A DNA stretch of 57,234 nucleotides from an uncultured Actinomycetes bacterium (GTDB taxonomy: Bacteria; Actinomycetota; Actinomycetes; Nanopelagicales; Nanopelagicaceae): contig CAIRHO010000040.1 in NCBI GenBank assembly GCA_903878415.1, positions 1-57,234 on the forward strand. The letters run 5' to 3'. Below, one piece after another: positions 47,011 to 55,461 of this stretch; the first letter of the stretch is position 1, and each line of letters begins with the position of its first letter. Below the pieces are notes generated by a model. It was given only the letters and a program-made list of their open reading frames with translations. It did not search any database and was not told the DNA's origin. Made by a program: the position numbers and the translations under genes.

Positions 47011-47560
47011 TTTTAAGTCGAGCGGGGTCTGGCAAGTAGCTACTCGAAGGATATGGAATTATTGTTGCGCCGCGTTGGCACATAATTTTTATGCCGCTTA
47101 TGTAAATTCCGGTAATTAAGGGCTCTTTACTTATTAACAAAATAACCTTCAATTCTCTGGAGTAAGTAGATTTAGCAATAGTTTTGATAGTTCCATATCT
47201 AACAGTTGCGGTATCTACATCAGAAGTTGGCCCATAAACCACAGAGTGAATTTCCCACCATTGGCAGGCTTTCTCAGCAGCAACTATTACAGCGCCACAA
47301 GCATATTTTTTGCAAAGTTTAACTTCAGATGCCAGAGCAGTTTTTGCAGAGAGCACCCCAGTCAATTCTTTGCCAGTTGGTATCTTTGCGTAAACCCCAT
47401 CTTTAGCAACAAATCCAGTCGGTGGCCATAACGGAGTTGGTGATGGAATTGGCTTAGCAGTTGCTTTTGTGGCCGGCTTTAACGTGGCTTCACTTGTCGA
47501 TGGCACGCTAACAGTAAGAATTAATAGTACGGCGAGGAAAATATCTAATTTGCGCTTCAT
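47000..47560 (-). CDS. Secreted protein of unknown function, coupled to an ABC-2 exporter
   Basis: No family recognised. The 186-residue product has a signal peptide (about 1-25), a Pro/Thr/Lys-rich linker (27-48) and a domain with four cysteines (LCKKYAC, KACQWW, IMCQRG) that could form two disulfides. The ATG at 47560 overlaps the stop of the permease (ATGA), so translation is coupled to the transporter; a start 12 bases upstream is less likely. Its role with the exporter is an open question. Confidence 0.75.
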   Translation of the reverse strand: MKRKLDIFLAVLLILTVSVPSTSEATLKPATKATAKPIPSPTPLWPPTGFVAKDGVYAKIPTGKELTGVLSAKTALASEVKLCKKYACGAVIVAAEKACQWWEIHSVVYGPTSDVDTATVRYGTIKTIAKSTYSRELKVILLISKEPLITGIYISGIKIMCQRGATIIPYPSSSYLPDPARLKTSG

Positions 47561-48348
47561 TCCTTCGTCCACTTAAAAGTTTTTAGCGAGATGAAAACTC
47601 CCGCAATTAACCAGGCGATCAAAATTATGGCGATTTTATTAATTTCCCAAGATTTTGCAGCCTCTTCAGTCGCGAAACTATCTGGCAAGAAGACCGAACG
47701 CATACCTTGGGTAAGCCATTTGAGCGGGAATAATGCAGCGAAATGTTGCATCCAAGATGGCAAGGTAGTGAAGATGAAGAAAACGCCACTAAAGAATTGG
47801 AGCACGATTACAACTGGCGAAACCACTGCGGAAGCGCCTCGGCCAGATTTAGGGACAACTGAGAATGCAATTCCAAGAAGGGTTGATGAAGCAGTTCCCA
47901 AGATTATTAACCAAGTAAAAGTAAGCCACTTGGTTGGCTGGGTCGGAAGTTCAAGTCCGAAGAATATGGTTCCAAAAAATAACAAGAGCGTTAATTGTAA
48001 GAACATCGAGTACAGAACTTGAATTCCTTTTCCGATGAAATATGCAGTAGCTGGCATTGGTGTGCCACGTAACCGCTTTAGCGTTCCTAAATCTCGCTCA
48101 ATTGGAATTGAAATCGCAAGTTGTTGGAAGCCAGAATTGACCAAGCCCGAAGCGATCATTCCGGCTACGAAATATTGACTGAAGGTCACTCCTGGCGCAA
48201 TATTGTCATTGAATACAGATCCAAAAATAAAAAGTAGAATTACGGGAAAGAGAATCGTAAAAACAACTGATTCTCGCTGCCGATTAAATTGTTTAATTTC
48301 AAGCGCACCTCTAGCTAGTCCCAATTTAATAGTGGAAATTTGTTTCAT
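47557..48348 (-). CDS. ABC-2 type transporter permease
   Basis: A 263-residue membrane protein with six predicted helices in the ABC-2 (DrrB-like) plan, including the conserved re-entrant region around PVVIVLQFFSGVFF. Its start overlaps the stop of the ATPase gene by four bases. Together they form a full exporter. DrrAB-like pairs export drugs or lipids; the substrate is not indicated. Confidence 0.9.
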   Translation of the reverse strand: MKQISTIKLGLARGALEIKQFNRQRESVVFTILFPVILLFIFGSVFNDNIAPGVTFSQYFVAGMIASGLVNSGFQQLAISIPIERDLGTLKRLRGTPMPATAYFIGKGIQVLYSMFLQLTLLLFFGTIFFGLELPTQPTKWLTFTWLIILGTASSTLLGIAFSVVPKSGRGASAVVSPVVIVLQFFSGVFFIFTTLPSWMQHFAALFPLKWLTQGMRSVFLPDSFATEEAAKSWEINKIAIILIAWLIAGVFISLKTFKWTKE

Positions 48349-49208
48349 AAATTTTCACCAATCATTTTAAGATAAATATCTTCCAAAGTTGGGCGAGCAA
48401 CTGTTAACCCAGCTATTTCGCCGCCTAATCGCGCGGCCAATTCTTGAATTGTTGCAGTCGGGGTATCGCTAAAGCTAGATCGGGGTTCGCCATTTTCAAT
48501 CCAAGAAATCTCAACTTTAGAATTCTCTCGGCCACCAAGTGTTTTCGGGGTTGCTACTTCTAAAATCTGGCCATTATTAATAACGGCCACCCGATCGGCT
48601 AACGCTTCAGCCTCATCTAAATAGTGGGTGGTTAATAAAATTGATGTGCCCTGATCGCGAAGGTTTCGGATTAACTCCCAAAATGCACGTCGAGCTTCTG
48701 GATCGAAACCAGTTGTTGGCTCATCTAAGAAGAGCAACTCTGGTCTACCGATAATTCCGAGCGCAACATCTAACCTGCGACGTTGGCCACCAGAGAGCGT
48801 TCGAATTTTTTCATCTATCTTTTCGGTTAGACCGACTGATTCAATGACTGCGTTTGCATTTTTAGGATTTGAATAATATTTTGCAAAGTGAGTTAGGGTT
48901 TCGCGCACCGTTAAATCAAGTGCGTCCATGGTAGTTTGTAGAACAATGCCAATTTGATCGCGCCACATGCGCTCTGCAGATTTACTAACTTTAGAATTTG
49001 GATCGAACCCAAGCACGGAAACGCTACCGCTATCTCGCTCCCGATATCCTTCTAGAATTTCTACAGTAGTTGTTTTACCAGCGCCATTTGGACCTAAAAG
49101 CGCGAAAACTTCGCCTTTGCGAACTTGGAGATTGATCCCGTTAACGGCAGTTTTACCATCATATGTTTTCGTTAAATTCGAAACATCAATTACTAACGGG
49201 TGCAGCAT
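48345..49208 (-). CDS. ABC transporter ATP-binding protein (DrrA-like)
   Basis: The 287 residues contain Walker A GPNGAGKTT, signature LSGGQRRRLD and Walker B LLFLDEPTTGFD, followed by an H-loop TTHYLDEAEAL and a C-terminal extension (about 225-287) typical of DrrA/CcmA-type subunits. Leaderless start: TAGAAT ends 6 nt before the ATG. Confidence 0.92.
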   Translation of the reverse strand: MLHPLVIDVSNLTKTYDGKTAVNGINLQVRKGEVFALLGPNGAGKTTTVEILEGYRERDSGSVSVLGFDPNSKVSKSAERMWRDQIGIVLQTTMDALDLTVRETLTHFAKYYSNPKNANAVIESVGLTEKIDEKIRTLSGGQRRRLDVALGIIGRPELLFLDEPTTGFDPEARRAFWELIRNLRDQGTSILLTTHYLDEAEALADRVAVINNGQILEVATPKTLGGRENSKVEISWIENGEPRSSFSDTPTATIQELAARLGGEIAGLTVARPTLEDIYLKMIGENL

Positions 49209-49213
49209 TTCGC

Positions 49214-49220
49214 TATTCTA
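49214..49220. promoter_or_regulatory. Shared bidirectional -10 element, two leaderless genes
   Basis: The 7-mer TATTCTA reads TATTCT on the plus strand (7 nt before the ATG at 49227) and TAGAAT on the minus strand (6 nt before the ATG at 49208). Two start codons 18 bases apart therefore appear to use the same DNA as -10. Confidence 0.6.
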
Positions 49221-49226
49221 ATGCTC

Positions 49227-49538
49227 ATGAGCCCACGCCGAAATCACCCGAAACGCCGCGGCCCCAAACCTGCCGAACGTGAAGTGGCTGCTTCTCATGA
49301 AACTATCGAAGAACACGATGAAGGAATTTATCGAGTCCGAAGAATTACTGGATCTGGTTCTACAAAACCATATCGGTGCCCAGGTTGCGATCAAACAATC
49401 CCAATGGCGACACCACATACCGTTGCCTGGATTGAGCACGATGTTGAAAGTCGTAGACATTGGCATACTGCTTGTTGGAACAAACGAGATGACCGCAAAC
49501 CAAAAACCGAACGTACTAGAAACGCACCGCGGTATTAA
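49227..49538 (+). CDS. Zinc-ribbon-like conserved actinobacterial protein
   Basis: A 103-residue basic protein of no known function. CPGCDQTI and HWHTACW offer metal ligands (Cys, Cys, His, Cys) and both ends are rich in Arg, Lys and Pro. The ATG at 49227 is preferred to earlier in-frame starts because TATTCT stands 7 nt before it. It ends one base before the end of the convergent dehydrogenase gene. Confidence 0.75.
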   Translation: MSPRRNHPKRRGPKPAEREVAASHETIEEHDEGIYRVRRITGSGSTKPYRCPGCDQTIPMATPHTVAWIEHDVESRRHWHTACWNKRDDRKPKTERTRNAPRY

Positions 49539-51017
49539 TTAGCGGCGTTTATTACCGTGTAACATTTTTACAAGTTTGATAATAAATTTATTGGCAAACT
49601 CTGTTCGTTTAAAAGTTGTAAATGCAATCGGAATCTTAAACATCGGTCGAACAATTGCGCGCGGATAAGTGAATTCCAGTAACCCTTCGGCACCGTGGAT
49701 TCGGCCATTTCCACTATCTTTTATGCCGCCAAAAGGAATCGAAGCGATTGCAGCAAATAGGAATACCGAGTTGATTGAAACCATACCGCAATGCAATTTG
49801 CTGGCAATTTTCTCACCATTCCGCCTGGACCATACCGATGCTCCTAAACCATAACGAGTTGCATTTGAAAGTTGGATCGCTTCGTCCATATCGGGGACGC
49901 GATTTATTACTAAAGTTGGACCAAAAGTTTCTTCAGTCACAGCGGTTGAATTCTCCGGGACATCGCACATAATTACTGGATCTACATATTTTTCATGCAC
50001 CGAATCGGCTCCACCCAAGAGGAACTTTGCACCATTGTCGGCAGCATCTTTAATATGAGCTGCGATAATCTTTAATTGGGAGGGCATAGTTGCTGGCCCA
50101 TAACTGTCGCCTTCAATTGCGCCTGGCTTTAAATCACTTGCCATCTGAGTAATGATTTTTATGAATTTATCTGCAACTTCTTTATGCACATAAACGCGCT
50201 CTGCTCCAATACATGATTGGCCAGAATTAGACATCGCCGACCAAAGCGTATTGTCAGCAGCTAAATTAAGATCTGCATCTTCATCTATTAGAACTGGGTC
50301 CTTTCCGCCACATTCCAGAAGAAATGGAATCATGCGGGCTGCACAACTTTGTCCAACTAATTTCGCAGTCTTTGTCGAACCGGTGAACGAGATTTTATCT
50401 ATTGCGCTTTCAGTAAGAGCTTTTCCAGTTTCAGGTAGTCCCGTAATCGTGGTGAAAATATCGTTAAATGGCGCAACTCTCTTAAAGGTTTCACTTAGCC
50501 ATGCACCAACACCTGGCGTGAATTCACTTGGTTTAAATACCACGGTGTTACCCGCAGCTAACGCATATGTAATCGAACCAATCGGGGTGAACGCTGGATA
50601 ATTCCAAGGGCCAATTACTCCGACAACTCCATAAGGAGTACGTTGAACTTTTGCAGACATATTGAACATTAATATTCCAGCAGGTCTTGATTGAATTGCC
50701 AAAATTCGTCCGGCGTTCTTTGCAGCCCAAGCAATATGCGAAATTGCGAGCGAAATTTCTAAACGAGCATCACCAAGTGGCTTACCGGTTTCAGATTTTA
50801 TGAGCGCTGCTCCGACCTCAAATTCTCTTGTTAGTAGCGCTGCCCAATTGAGCATAATTTTTTTTCGCTTTGCAAACCCAATCGCAGCCCAAGGCTTACT
50901 TGCTAACTTAGCGTTATCTACTATTTGAAAAACTTCTTCTCGTGAAGTATTTGGATAACGACCAACCACTAATCCAGTAGCGGGATCAAGGCTTGCGAAA
51001 GTTTCTTTGTTTGCCAT
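49539..51017 (-). CDS. Succinate-semialdehyde-type aldehyde dehydrogenase
   Basis: NAD(P)-dependent aldehyde dehydrogenase of 492 residues. The catalytic Cys is in NSGQSCIGAERV and the general base Glu in FLLECGGKDPVL; the Rossmann core is intact. The C-terminal RPMFKIPIAFTTFKRTEFANKFIIKL stretch is a feature of one actinobacterial subgroup often called succinic semialdehyde dehydrogenase; exact substrate uncertain. A frame opening at 51095 would overlap the hydrolase; the ATG at 51017 has TACTCT 6 nt upstream. Confidence 0.88.
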   Translation of the reverse strand: MANKETFASLDPATGLVVGRYPNTSREEVFQIVDNAKLASKPWAAIGFAKRKKIMLNWAALLTREFEVGAALIKSETGKPLGDARLEISLAISHIAWAAKNAGRILAIQSRPAGILMFNMSAKVQRTPYGVVGVIGPWNYPAFTPIGSITYALAAGNTVVFKPSEFTPGVGAWLSETFKRVAPFNDIFTTITGLPETGKALTESAIDKISFTGSTKTAKLVGQSCAARMIPFLLECGGKDPVLIDEDADLNLAADNTLWSAMSNSGQSCIGAERVYVHKEVADKFIKIITQMASDLKPGAIEGDSYGPATMPSQLKIIAAHIKDAADNGAKFLLGGADSVHEKYVDPVIMCDVPENSTAVTEETFGPTLVINRVPDMDEAIQLSNATRYGLGASVWSRRNGEKIASKLHCGMVSINSVFLFAAIASIPFGGIKDSGNGRIHGAEGLLEFTYPRAIVRPMFKIPIAFTTFKRTEFANKFIIKLVKMLHGNKRR

Positions 51018-51023
51018 GGAGAC

Positions 51024-51033
51024 AGAGTAAACT
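51024..51033. promoter_or_regulatory. Overlapping divergent -10 elements
   Basis: The minus-strand TACTCT (51024-51029, 6 nt before the dehydrogenase ATG) and the plus-strand TAAACT (51028-51033, 6 nt before the hydrolase GTG) share the TA at 51028-51029. Confidence 0.55.
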
Positions 51034-51039
51034 GATTTG

Positions 51040-51750
51040 GTGTCTGAGTTAATACGCCCAAGTACCGTTTTGCCAGCTAATCGGCGGCCAATCACGATTA
51101 ATACTGTAGATGGATTGAAGTTGATTGGTGAAGTAGCAACCCCATTACAGCCCGCTGTCGCATCTCTCCTTTGTTTACATCCATTGCCAACTCATGGCGG
51201 GATGATGGATAGCCATATCTTTAAAAAGGCTGCAAACAGATTGCCAGCGTTAGCCAAAATTGCGGTGCTTAGATTTAATACAAGAGGTACCGAAAGTGAA
51301 GCTGGCAAAAGCGAAGGTGAATTCGGAAATGGCCAGACTGAAAAATTCGATGTTGAAGCGGCAATTGAATATGCATTTGCCGAATTAAAATTAGAAAATT
51401 TATGGGTAATTGGTTGGTCATTTGGTACTGAGCTTGCACTTGCTTATGCAAAAGATCCACGAATTAAAGGTTTAATTTTACTTAGCCCACCACTTCACAG
51501 AACTAGTGAACTCGAATTATCTTTTTGGGCAAAAGATGGTCGCCCGATTATTGCGCTGGTTCCGGAATTTGATGAATTTTTAAAACCAGATGAAGCAAGA
51601 AGTAAATTTGCCATAATTCCACAAGCAAAAGTTCTCGGAATTGATGGCGCTAAACATCTATGGGTCGGTGAACCTTATGTTTATATTGCCCTAACTGAAA
51701 TCTTGAAGATTATTAATCCAGTGGCGCTACCGCTACCGTTAGAAATTTAA
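51040..51750 (+). CDS. Alpha/beta hydrolase
   Basis: A 236-residue cytoplasmic hydrolase. The nucleophile elbow is GWSFG (Ser) and HPLPTHGGMMDSHI forms the oxyanion region; the C-terminal GAKHLW gives the catalytic His. It belongs to the DUF/ dienelactone-hydrolase-like esterases annotated near CoA or aldehyde metabolism; substrate unknown. The GTG at 51040 is favoured over a TTG three bases earlier by the -10 spacing. Its stop overlaps the convergent AI-2E gene. Confidence 0.85.
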   Translation: MSELIRPSTVLPANRRPITINTVDGLKLIGEVATPLQPAVASLLCLHPLPTHGGMMDSHIFKKAANRLPALAKIAVLRFNTRGTESEAGKSEGEFGNGQTEKFDVEAAIEYAFAELKLENLWVIGWSFGTELALAYAKDPRIKGLILLSPPLHRTSELELSFWAKDGRPIIALVPEFDEFLKPDEARSKFAIIPQAKVLGIDGAKHLWVGEPYVYIALTEILKIINPVALPLPLEI

Positions 51751-52853
51751 GATTTAGCAGCGTTTGGATAGACAACTTCGTCAAGAATTAAGAGAATTGC
51801 AGCGGCGATTGGCACAGCCAAGATTCCACCAACTAGACCAAGTAGCGATGTTCCCAATAGCGCAGCAACGATTGTGACTAGTCCAGGAATCGAGAGTGAT
51901 TTCTTCATGATTCTTGGGGTGATCAAATAATTCTCAACTTGGACATAGATTACATAACCAAGAAATGCAATCACTGCAGTTTTTGGAGACTGGGTTAGCG
52001 CCACTATGGTGACTATGGAAATCCCTAGAAAGTGACCTACAAGGGGGATTAATCCGCAGAAAAGAACGATCATGCCAAGCGCTGCGCTATAAGGCAGACC
52101 AAGAATTAGTGAAAGTACTAAAACAAAAATACCAGCAAGAGTTGCAACTATTACTTGGCTACCCACGAACGCACCAACTCGACCGATGATTGCATCGCTT
52201 AATCGTGAAACTCGCTCGCGACGTGATGCTGGTACTAATCGATAAGCCATCTCAGTTACATTTGGCAGTGAAGCTATGAAGTAGAGAGTTAGAACAATAA
52301 TAGTTAGCGCTGAAATTGTGCCAGATATGACAGTTTTCCCGACACCAAGCACCCCGCCAAAAGCAGATGTAACTAATTTTCCATTTTGAATCCACTCCTG
52401 CAATTTCTTATCTAACGTATCTATCAAACCAAATTGGTCATTGAATTTGGCAATGTTGGAATTTTGCCGGAGTGAATCGACAAGTTGTGGTGCGCTATTT
52501 ATAAATGAATTAACTTGCTTAATTAAAGGTGGGATCACTATGACTACAAAGAGCGCAATAAATATTAGTAAGCCAAAAATCAATACAGCTACAGCTTTCT
52601 GCCGCGAGAGTCCTTTATTTCGGATCGATTCAACAGCCGGGTTTAAGCCCATGGCGAAGAAGAGTGAAATTATGATTAGAACGAATACTTGGCTGGCAGA
52701 TGCGAGTGCACGCATCATTGTCAATGCGGTAATTGCTCCGGCTGCAGCCAGGAATCCAAAATAGAATGGGTGATTTCGATTAATTGGCGCACCAATTGCG
52801 CCGAAATCAGGTGTCGAAATTGGTTTCACTGGTTTTTTTCTTAATATCGCCAT
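51747..52853 (-). CDS. AI-2E family transporter
   Basis: A membrane protein of 368 residues with about eight helices and the family core (GLIPLVGHFLGISIVTIVALT, VENYLITPRIMKKSLSIPGLVTI). The family includes exporters of autoinducer-2 and Na+/H+ antiporters, so substrate is open. A longer start at 52889 is rejected: TACAAT, a perfect -10, lies 6 nt before the ATG at 52853. Confidence 0.9.
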   Translation of the reverse strand: MAILRKKPVKPISTPDFGAIGAPINRNHPFYFGFLAAAGAITALTMMRALASASQVFVLIIISLFFAMGLNPAVESIRNKGLSRQKAVAVLIFGLLIFIALFVVIVIPPLIKQVNSFINSAPQLVDSLRQNSNIAKFNDQFGLIDTLDKKLQEWIQNGKLVTSAFGGVLGVGKTVISGTISALTIIVLTLYFIASLPNVTEMAYRLVPASRRERVSRLSDAIIGRVGAFVGSQVIVATLAGIFVLVLSLILGLPYSAALGMIVLFCGLIPLVGHFLGISIVTIVALTQSPKTAVIAFLGYVIYVQVENYLITPRIMKKSLSIPGLVTIVAALLGTSLLGLVGGILAVPIAAAILLILDEVVYPNAAKS

Positions 52854-52859
52854 GGCGCT

Positions 52860-52865
52860 ATTGTA
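52860..52865 (-). promoter_or_regulatory. -10 element of the AI-2E gene, leaderless
   Basis: On the minus strand TACAAT ends 6 nt before the ATG at 52853; it decides the start. Confidence 0.6.
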
Positions 52866-52944
52866 AATGGTGGTTTTTTCGTTATGCACGTTAAGGACCC
52901 CTTAATGTAACGCGCCGTTCGCAAAAATTAGAGAGAATACGGTC

Positions 52945-54183
52945 ATGGCAACGAGTAAATCGGGACTTCGCATCACCGGGTTGGGTGATGAAATTGGTGC
53001 GCTTGCCTCGCTTCCTTGGTCAACCCCACTTGAAGAGTGGCCCGAGGATCCAACACTTACCAATCAAAGAGGTATCTCTCGCCACGTAGTCCGGTTAGTT
53101 AGATCAAGTAACGATCCCGAAAGTGAAATTTATGCAGTAAAAGAAACGGTAGCAGAGTTTGCGAATCGGGAATATGCGCTGTTACGAGAATTGATAAAGC
53201 GGAACGCACCTTCAGTTGGTCCAATTGCTGTAGTTGAAGGCAGATTGGATAAGAGCGGTGCGGAACTTCCCTGCACCTTAGTTACTAGATTTTTACCTTA
53301 CTCGCTTCCGTATCGCGTAATTCTAAGTTCTAATGTTTCTGATTCAGAGATTATTAATATGGCCAATGGGTTAGCGCTCTTATTAGTGCGACTACATCTT
53401 TTAGGTTTTTGGTGGGGCGATTGTTCGCTTTCAAACACGCTTTTCCGAAGAGATGCTGAAGGTTACGCTGCATATTTAGTTGATGCTGAAACTGGTGAAT
53501 TTCAAAAAACTCTAAGCAATGGCCAACGCGAGCACGATTTGGAAATTGCACGCTTTAACGTTGCGGCGGAATTAGAGGATTTGTCGATTGCAGGGGTATT
53601 ACATGAAGGCATGGATCCAATTAGAGCAAGCGAAGGTGTGATTCGCCGTTATCACCGGTTATGGAAAGCGTTGAAAGATCCACAAATCTTAGATCCGAGC
53701 GATCGTCATGCAGTTGAACGCGCGATGCGCTCGCTGCAAGATTTAGGGTTTGCGGTTGAAGAAGTTGAAATTTCTTTAGATGGTGAAAAACAAGTGCTGA
53801 ATTTCCAACCAAAATTAGTTGCTCCGGGATATCACCAACAAAGATTGCGCGAATTAATAGGGCTAGAGACTGAAGAATTGCAAGCTAAACGTTTACTTGC
53901 ATCTTATGATCGATTTAGGTCGCGCGAAGAGAAACCAAGACCACCTCGCGAAGAAACTATTCGTAGATGGTTAAGCGAAGTATTTGAAAAAGTAATTAAC
54001 CAAGTTCCAGATAATTTAAAAGGTCGGGTAGAAGATGCTCAAATATTCCATGAAGTTTTGGAACACCGTTGGTATTTAGGCGAAAAGGCGGGCAAAGATG
54101 TTGGGTTAGATTTCGCAACTGCTGATTATATGAATTCTATTTTGCCTTACCGAATGGATTCTGGTGTGCGCGTTAAAAGTTGA
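52945..54183 (+). CDS. DUF4032 protein with kinase-like N-terminal domain
   Basis: A 412-residue cytoplasmic protein. The N-terminal half resembles the lipopolysaccharide-kinase branch of protein-kinase folds: YAVKET could hold the ATP-binding Lys, GFWWGDCSLSNTLF resembles the catalytic loop (D...N) and YLVDAETGEF the metal-binding Asp region. DUF4032 forms the C-terminal half. Actinobacteria-specific. A GAGAAT hexamer lies 6 nt before the ATG. Convergent with the epimerase, whose end abuts its stop. Confidence 0.85.
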   Translation: MATSKSGLRITGLGDEIGALASLPWSTPLEEWPEDPTLTNQRGISRHVVRLVRSSNDPESEIYAVKETVAEFANREYALLRELIKRNAPSVGPIAVVEGRLDKSGAELPCTLVTRFLPYSLPYRVILSSNVSDSEIINMANGLALLLVRLHLLGFWWGDCSLSNTLFRRDAEGYAAYLVDAETGEFQKTLSNGQREHDLEIARFNVAAELEDLSIAGVLHEGMDPIRASEGVIRRYHRLWKALKDPQILDPSDRHAVERAMRSLQDLGFAVEEVEISLDGEKQVLNFQPKLVAPGYHQQRLRELIGLETEELQAKRLLASYDRFRSREEKPRPPREETIRRWLSEVFEKVINQVPDNLKGRVEDAQIFHEVLEHRWYLGEKAGKDVGLDFATADYMNSILPYRMDSGVRVKS

Positions 54184-54627
54184 TTACTTCTTAACCGGTT
54201 CAACTAATTCAACAAGGACGCCACCACAATCGCGCGGGTGCAAGAAATTTATTTTCGCACCAGCAGTTCCTATTTGTTCCTCTTCATATAAAACTCTAAT
54301 TCCTAGCGCTCTAGCGGCTTTAACTGCAGCAGCAATATCGGTAACTCGATAAGCGAGTTGCTGGATCCCAACCCCACTTTTTTCAATAAATTTCGCAATT
54401 GTAGATTCAGGATCGGTCGCGGCAAGTAGTTGCAGAGTCGATGTACCGATTTGGATCATTGCCTCTTCTACGCGTTGTTTACTATTAGTTTCTCGATGCG
54501 TAAGTACAGCGCCAAAATTTGTGATGTAGAACGCAATCGCAGAATCTAGATTTTCGACTGCAATTCCGACGTGGTCAATGGCGACAAGCCCAGGAATCCC
54601 AGCGAGATGCGCACTTGATTGGTTCAC
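54184..54627 (-). CDS. mce: Methylmalonyl-CoA epimerase
   Basis: Interconverts the (R) and (S) forms of methylmalonyl-CoA. The 147-residue vicinal-oxygen-chelate protein has metal-ligand segments IDHVGIAVENL, LQLLAAT, the QQLAYRV stretch (the position that is His in some homologues) and GVLVELVEP with the catalytic Glu. The GTG at 54627 gives the normal length; a longer ATG frame starts at 54690 within meaB. Divergent from meaB. Confidence 0.88.
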   Translation of the reverse strand: MNQSSAHLAGIPGLVAIDHVGIAVENLDSAIAFYITNFGAVLTHRETNSKQRVEEAMIQIGTSTLQLLAATDPESTIAKFIEKSGVGIQQLAYRVTDIAAAVKAARALGIRVLYEEEQIGTAGAKINFLHPRDCGGVLVELVEPVKK

Positions 54628-54633
54628 ATGTCG

Positions 54634-54640
54634 TATCGTG
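54634..54640. promoter_or_regulatory. Overlapping divergent -10 region of mce and meaB
   Basis: TATCGT (plus, 7 nt before the meaB ATG) and CACGAT (minus, 7 nt before the mce GTG) overlap almost fully. The minus-strand element is weak. Confidence 0.4.
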
Positions 54641-54646
54641 TCAGGT

Positions 54647-55447
54647 ATGGCGAGCCTAGACAAACCAACGACACGGGAGAGCGCGCTCAAATCTATTGTT
54701 GATTTCGCTTCCGATATTCAAAGCGGCGATCAAAGAATTGTGGCTAAAGCTGCATCACTCGTTGAAGATTATGATTTGCTTGTTTCAGAACTTAAACCGA
54801 TTTTGGGAGAACCCAAGAAGTTTCCGCCAATTATCGGAATTACTGGCAGCCCTGGCGTTGGAAAATCTACAACCACAAATGCACTTATAAATTTGATTCG
54901 CAAGGACAGCGCCTCGGTTGCAATAGTCGCAATTGATCCATCCTCTGCAATCACCGGTGGTGCACTACTCGGTGATCGAATTAGATTGGCGCATCATTTT
55001 TCAGATAAGAAAGTATTTATTAGATCGCTTGCAACCCGGGGAGCACTTGGCGGATTATCAAATGCAACTGATTCAGTTGTATTCCTCTTAGCAGTTGCTG
55101 GGTTTGATATTGTAATTATTGAAACAGTAGGTGTAGGTCAGAGCGAAATTGAAGTTATGCGCCATGCCGATACCGTAATGGTGGTTCTTGCACCTGGAAT
55201 GGGCGATGGCATCCAAGCGGCAAAAGCTGGTGTTATGGAAATTGGTGATGTTTATTTAATAAATAAGGAAGATCGTGGTGGCGCAGAAGAGGTTGCCAGA
55301 GAGGTAGAGCGCTCACTTGCGTTATCAGCAAAAGACCCAAATTGGAAACCACCAGTATTAATTGGCTCAATGGAGAACGAATCTGGCGCAAGTGCAGTAT
55401 TAGAGGCAATAGAGAGCCATTTAAATTATCGTCACTCAAAAATTTGA
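54647..55447 (+). CDS. meaB: Methylmalonyl-CoA mutase chaperone MeaB (ArgK-type GTPase)
   Basis: G3E-type GTPase that protects and loads B12 into methylmalonyl-CoA mutase. P-loop GSPGVGKST, IDPSSAITGGALLGDRIR, ETVGVGQSEIEV and the NKEDRGGA specificity motif are intact. At 266 residues it lacks most of the C-terminal arm (about 50 residues) that in MeaB forms the dimer, so it may be a shortened variant. ATG at 54647 is preferred to 54578, which would overlap mce. Confidence 0.9.
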   Translation: MASLDKPTTRESALKSIVDFASDIQSGDQRIVAKAASLVEDYDLLVSELKPILGEPKKFPPIIGITGSPGVGKSTTTNALINLIRKDSASVAIVAIDPSSAITGGALLGDRIRLAHHFSDKKVFIRSLATRGALGGLSNATDSVVFLLAVAGFDIVIIETVGVGQSEIEVMRHADTVMVVLAPGMGDGIQAAKAGVMEIGDVYLINKEDRGGAEEVAREVERSLALSAKDPNWKPPVLIGSMENESGASAVLEAIESHLNYRHSKI

Positions 55448-55449
55448 AA

Positions 55450-55455
55450 TAGGAT
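55450..55455 (+). promoter_or_regulatory. -10 element of the thioredoxin-fold gene, leaderless
   Basis: TAGGAT ends 6 nt before the GTG at 55462. Confidence 0.5.
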
Positions 55456-55461
55456 TACCGA

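Noticed and set aside
54578-54646. Longer N-terminus for meaB
   Set aside because: It would run into mce on the opposite strand; the ATG at 54647 matches the family start and has a leaderless -10.
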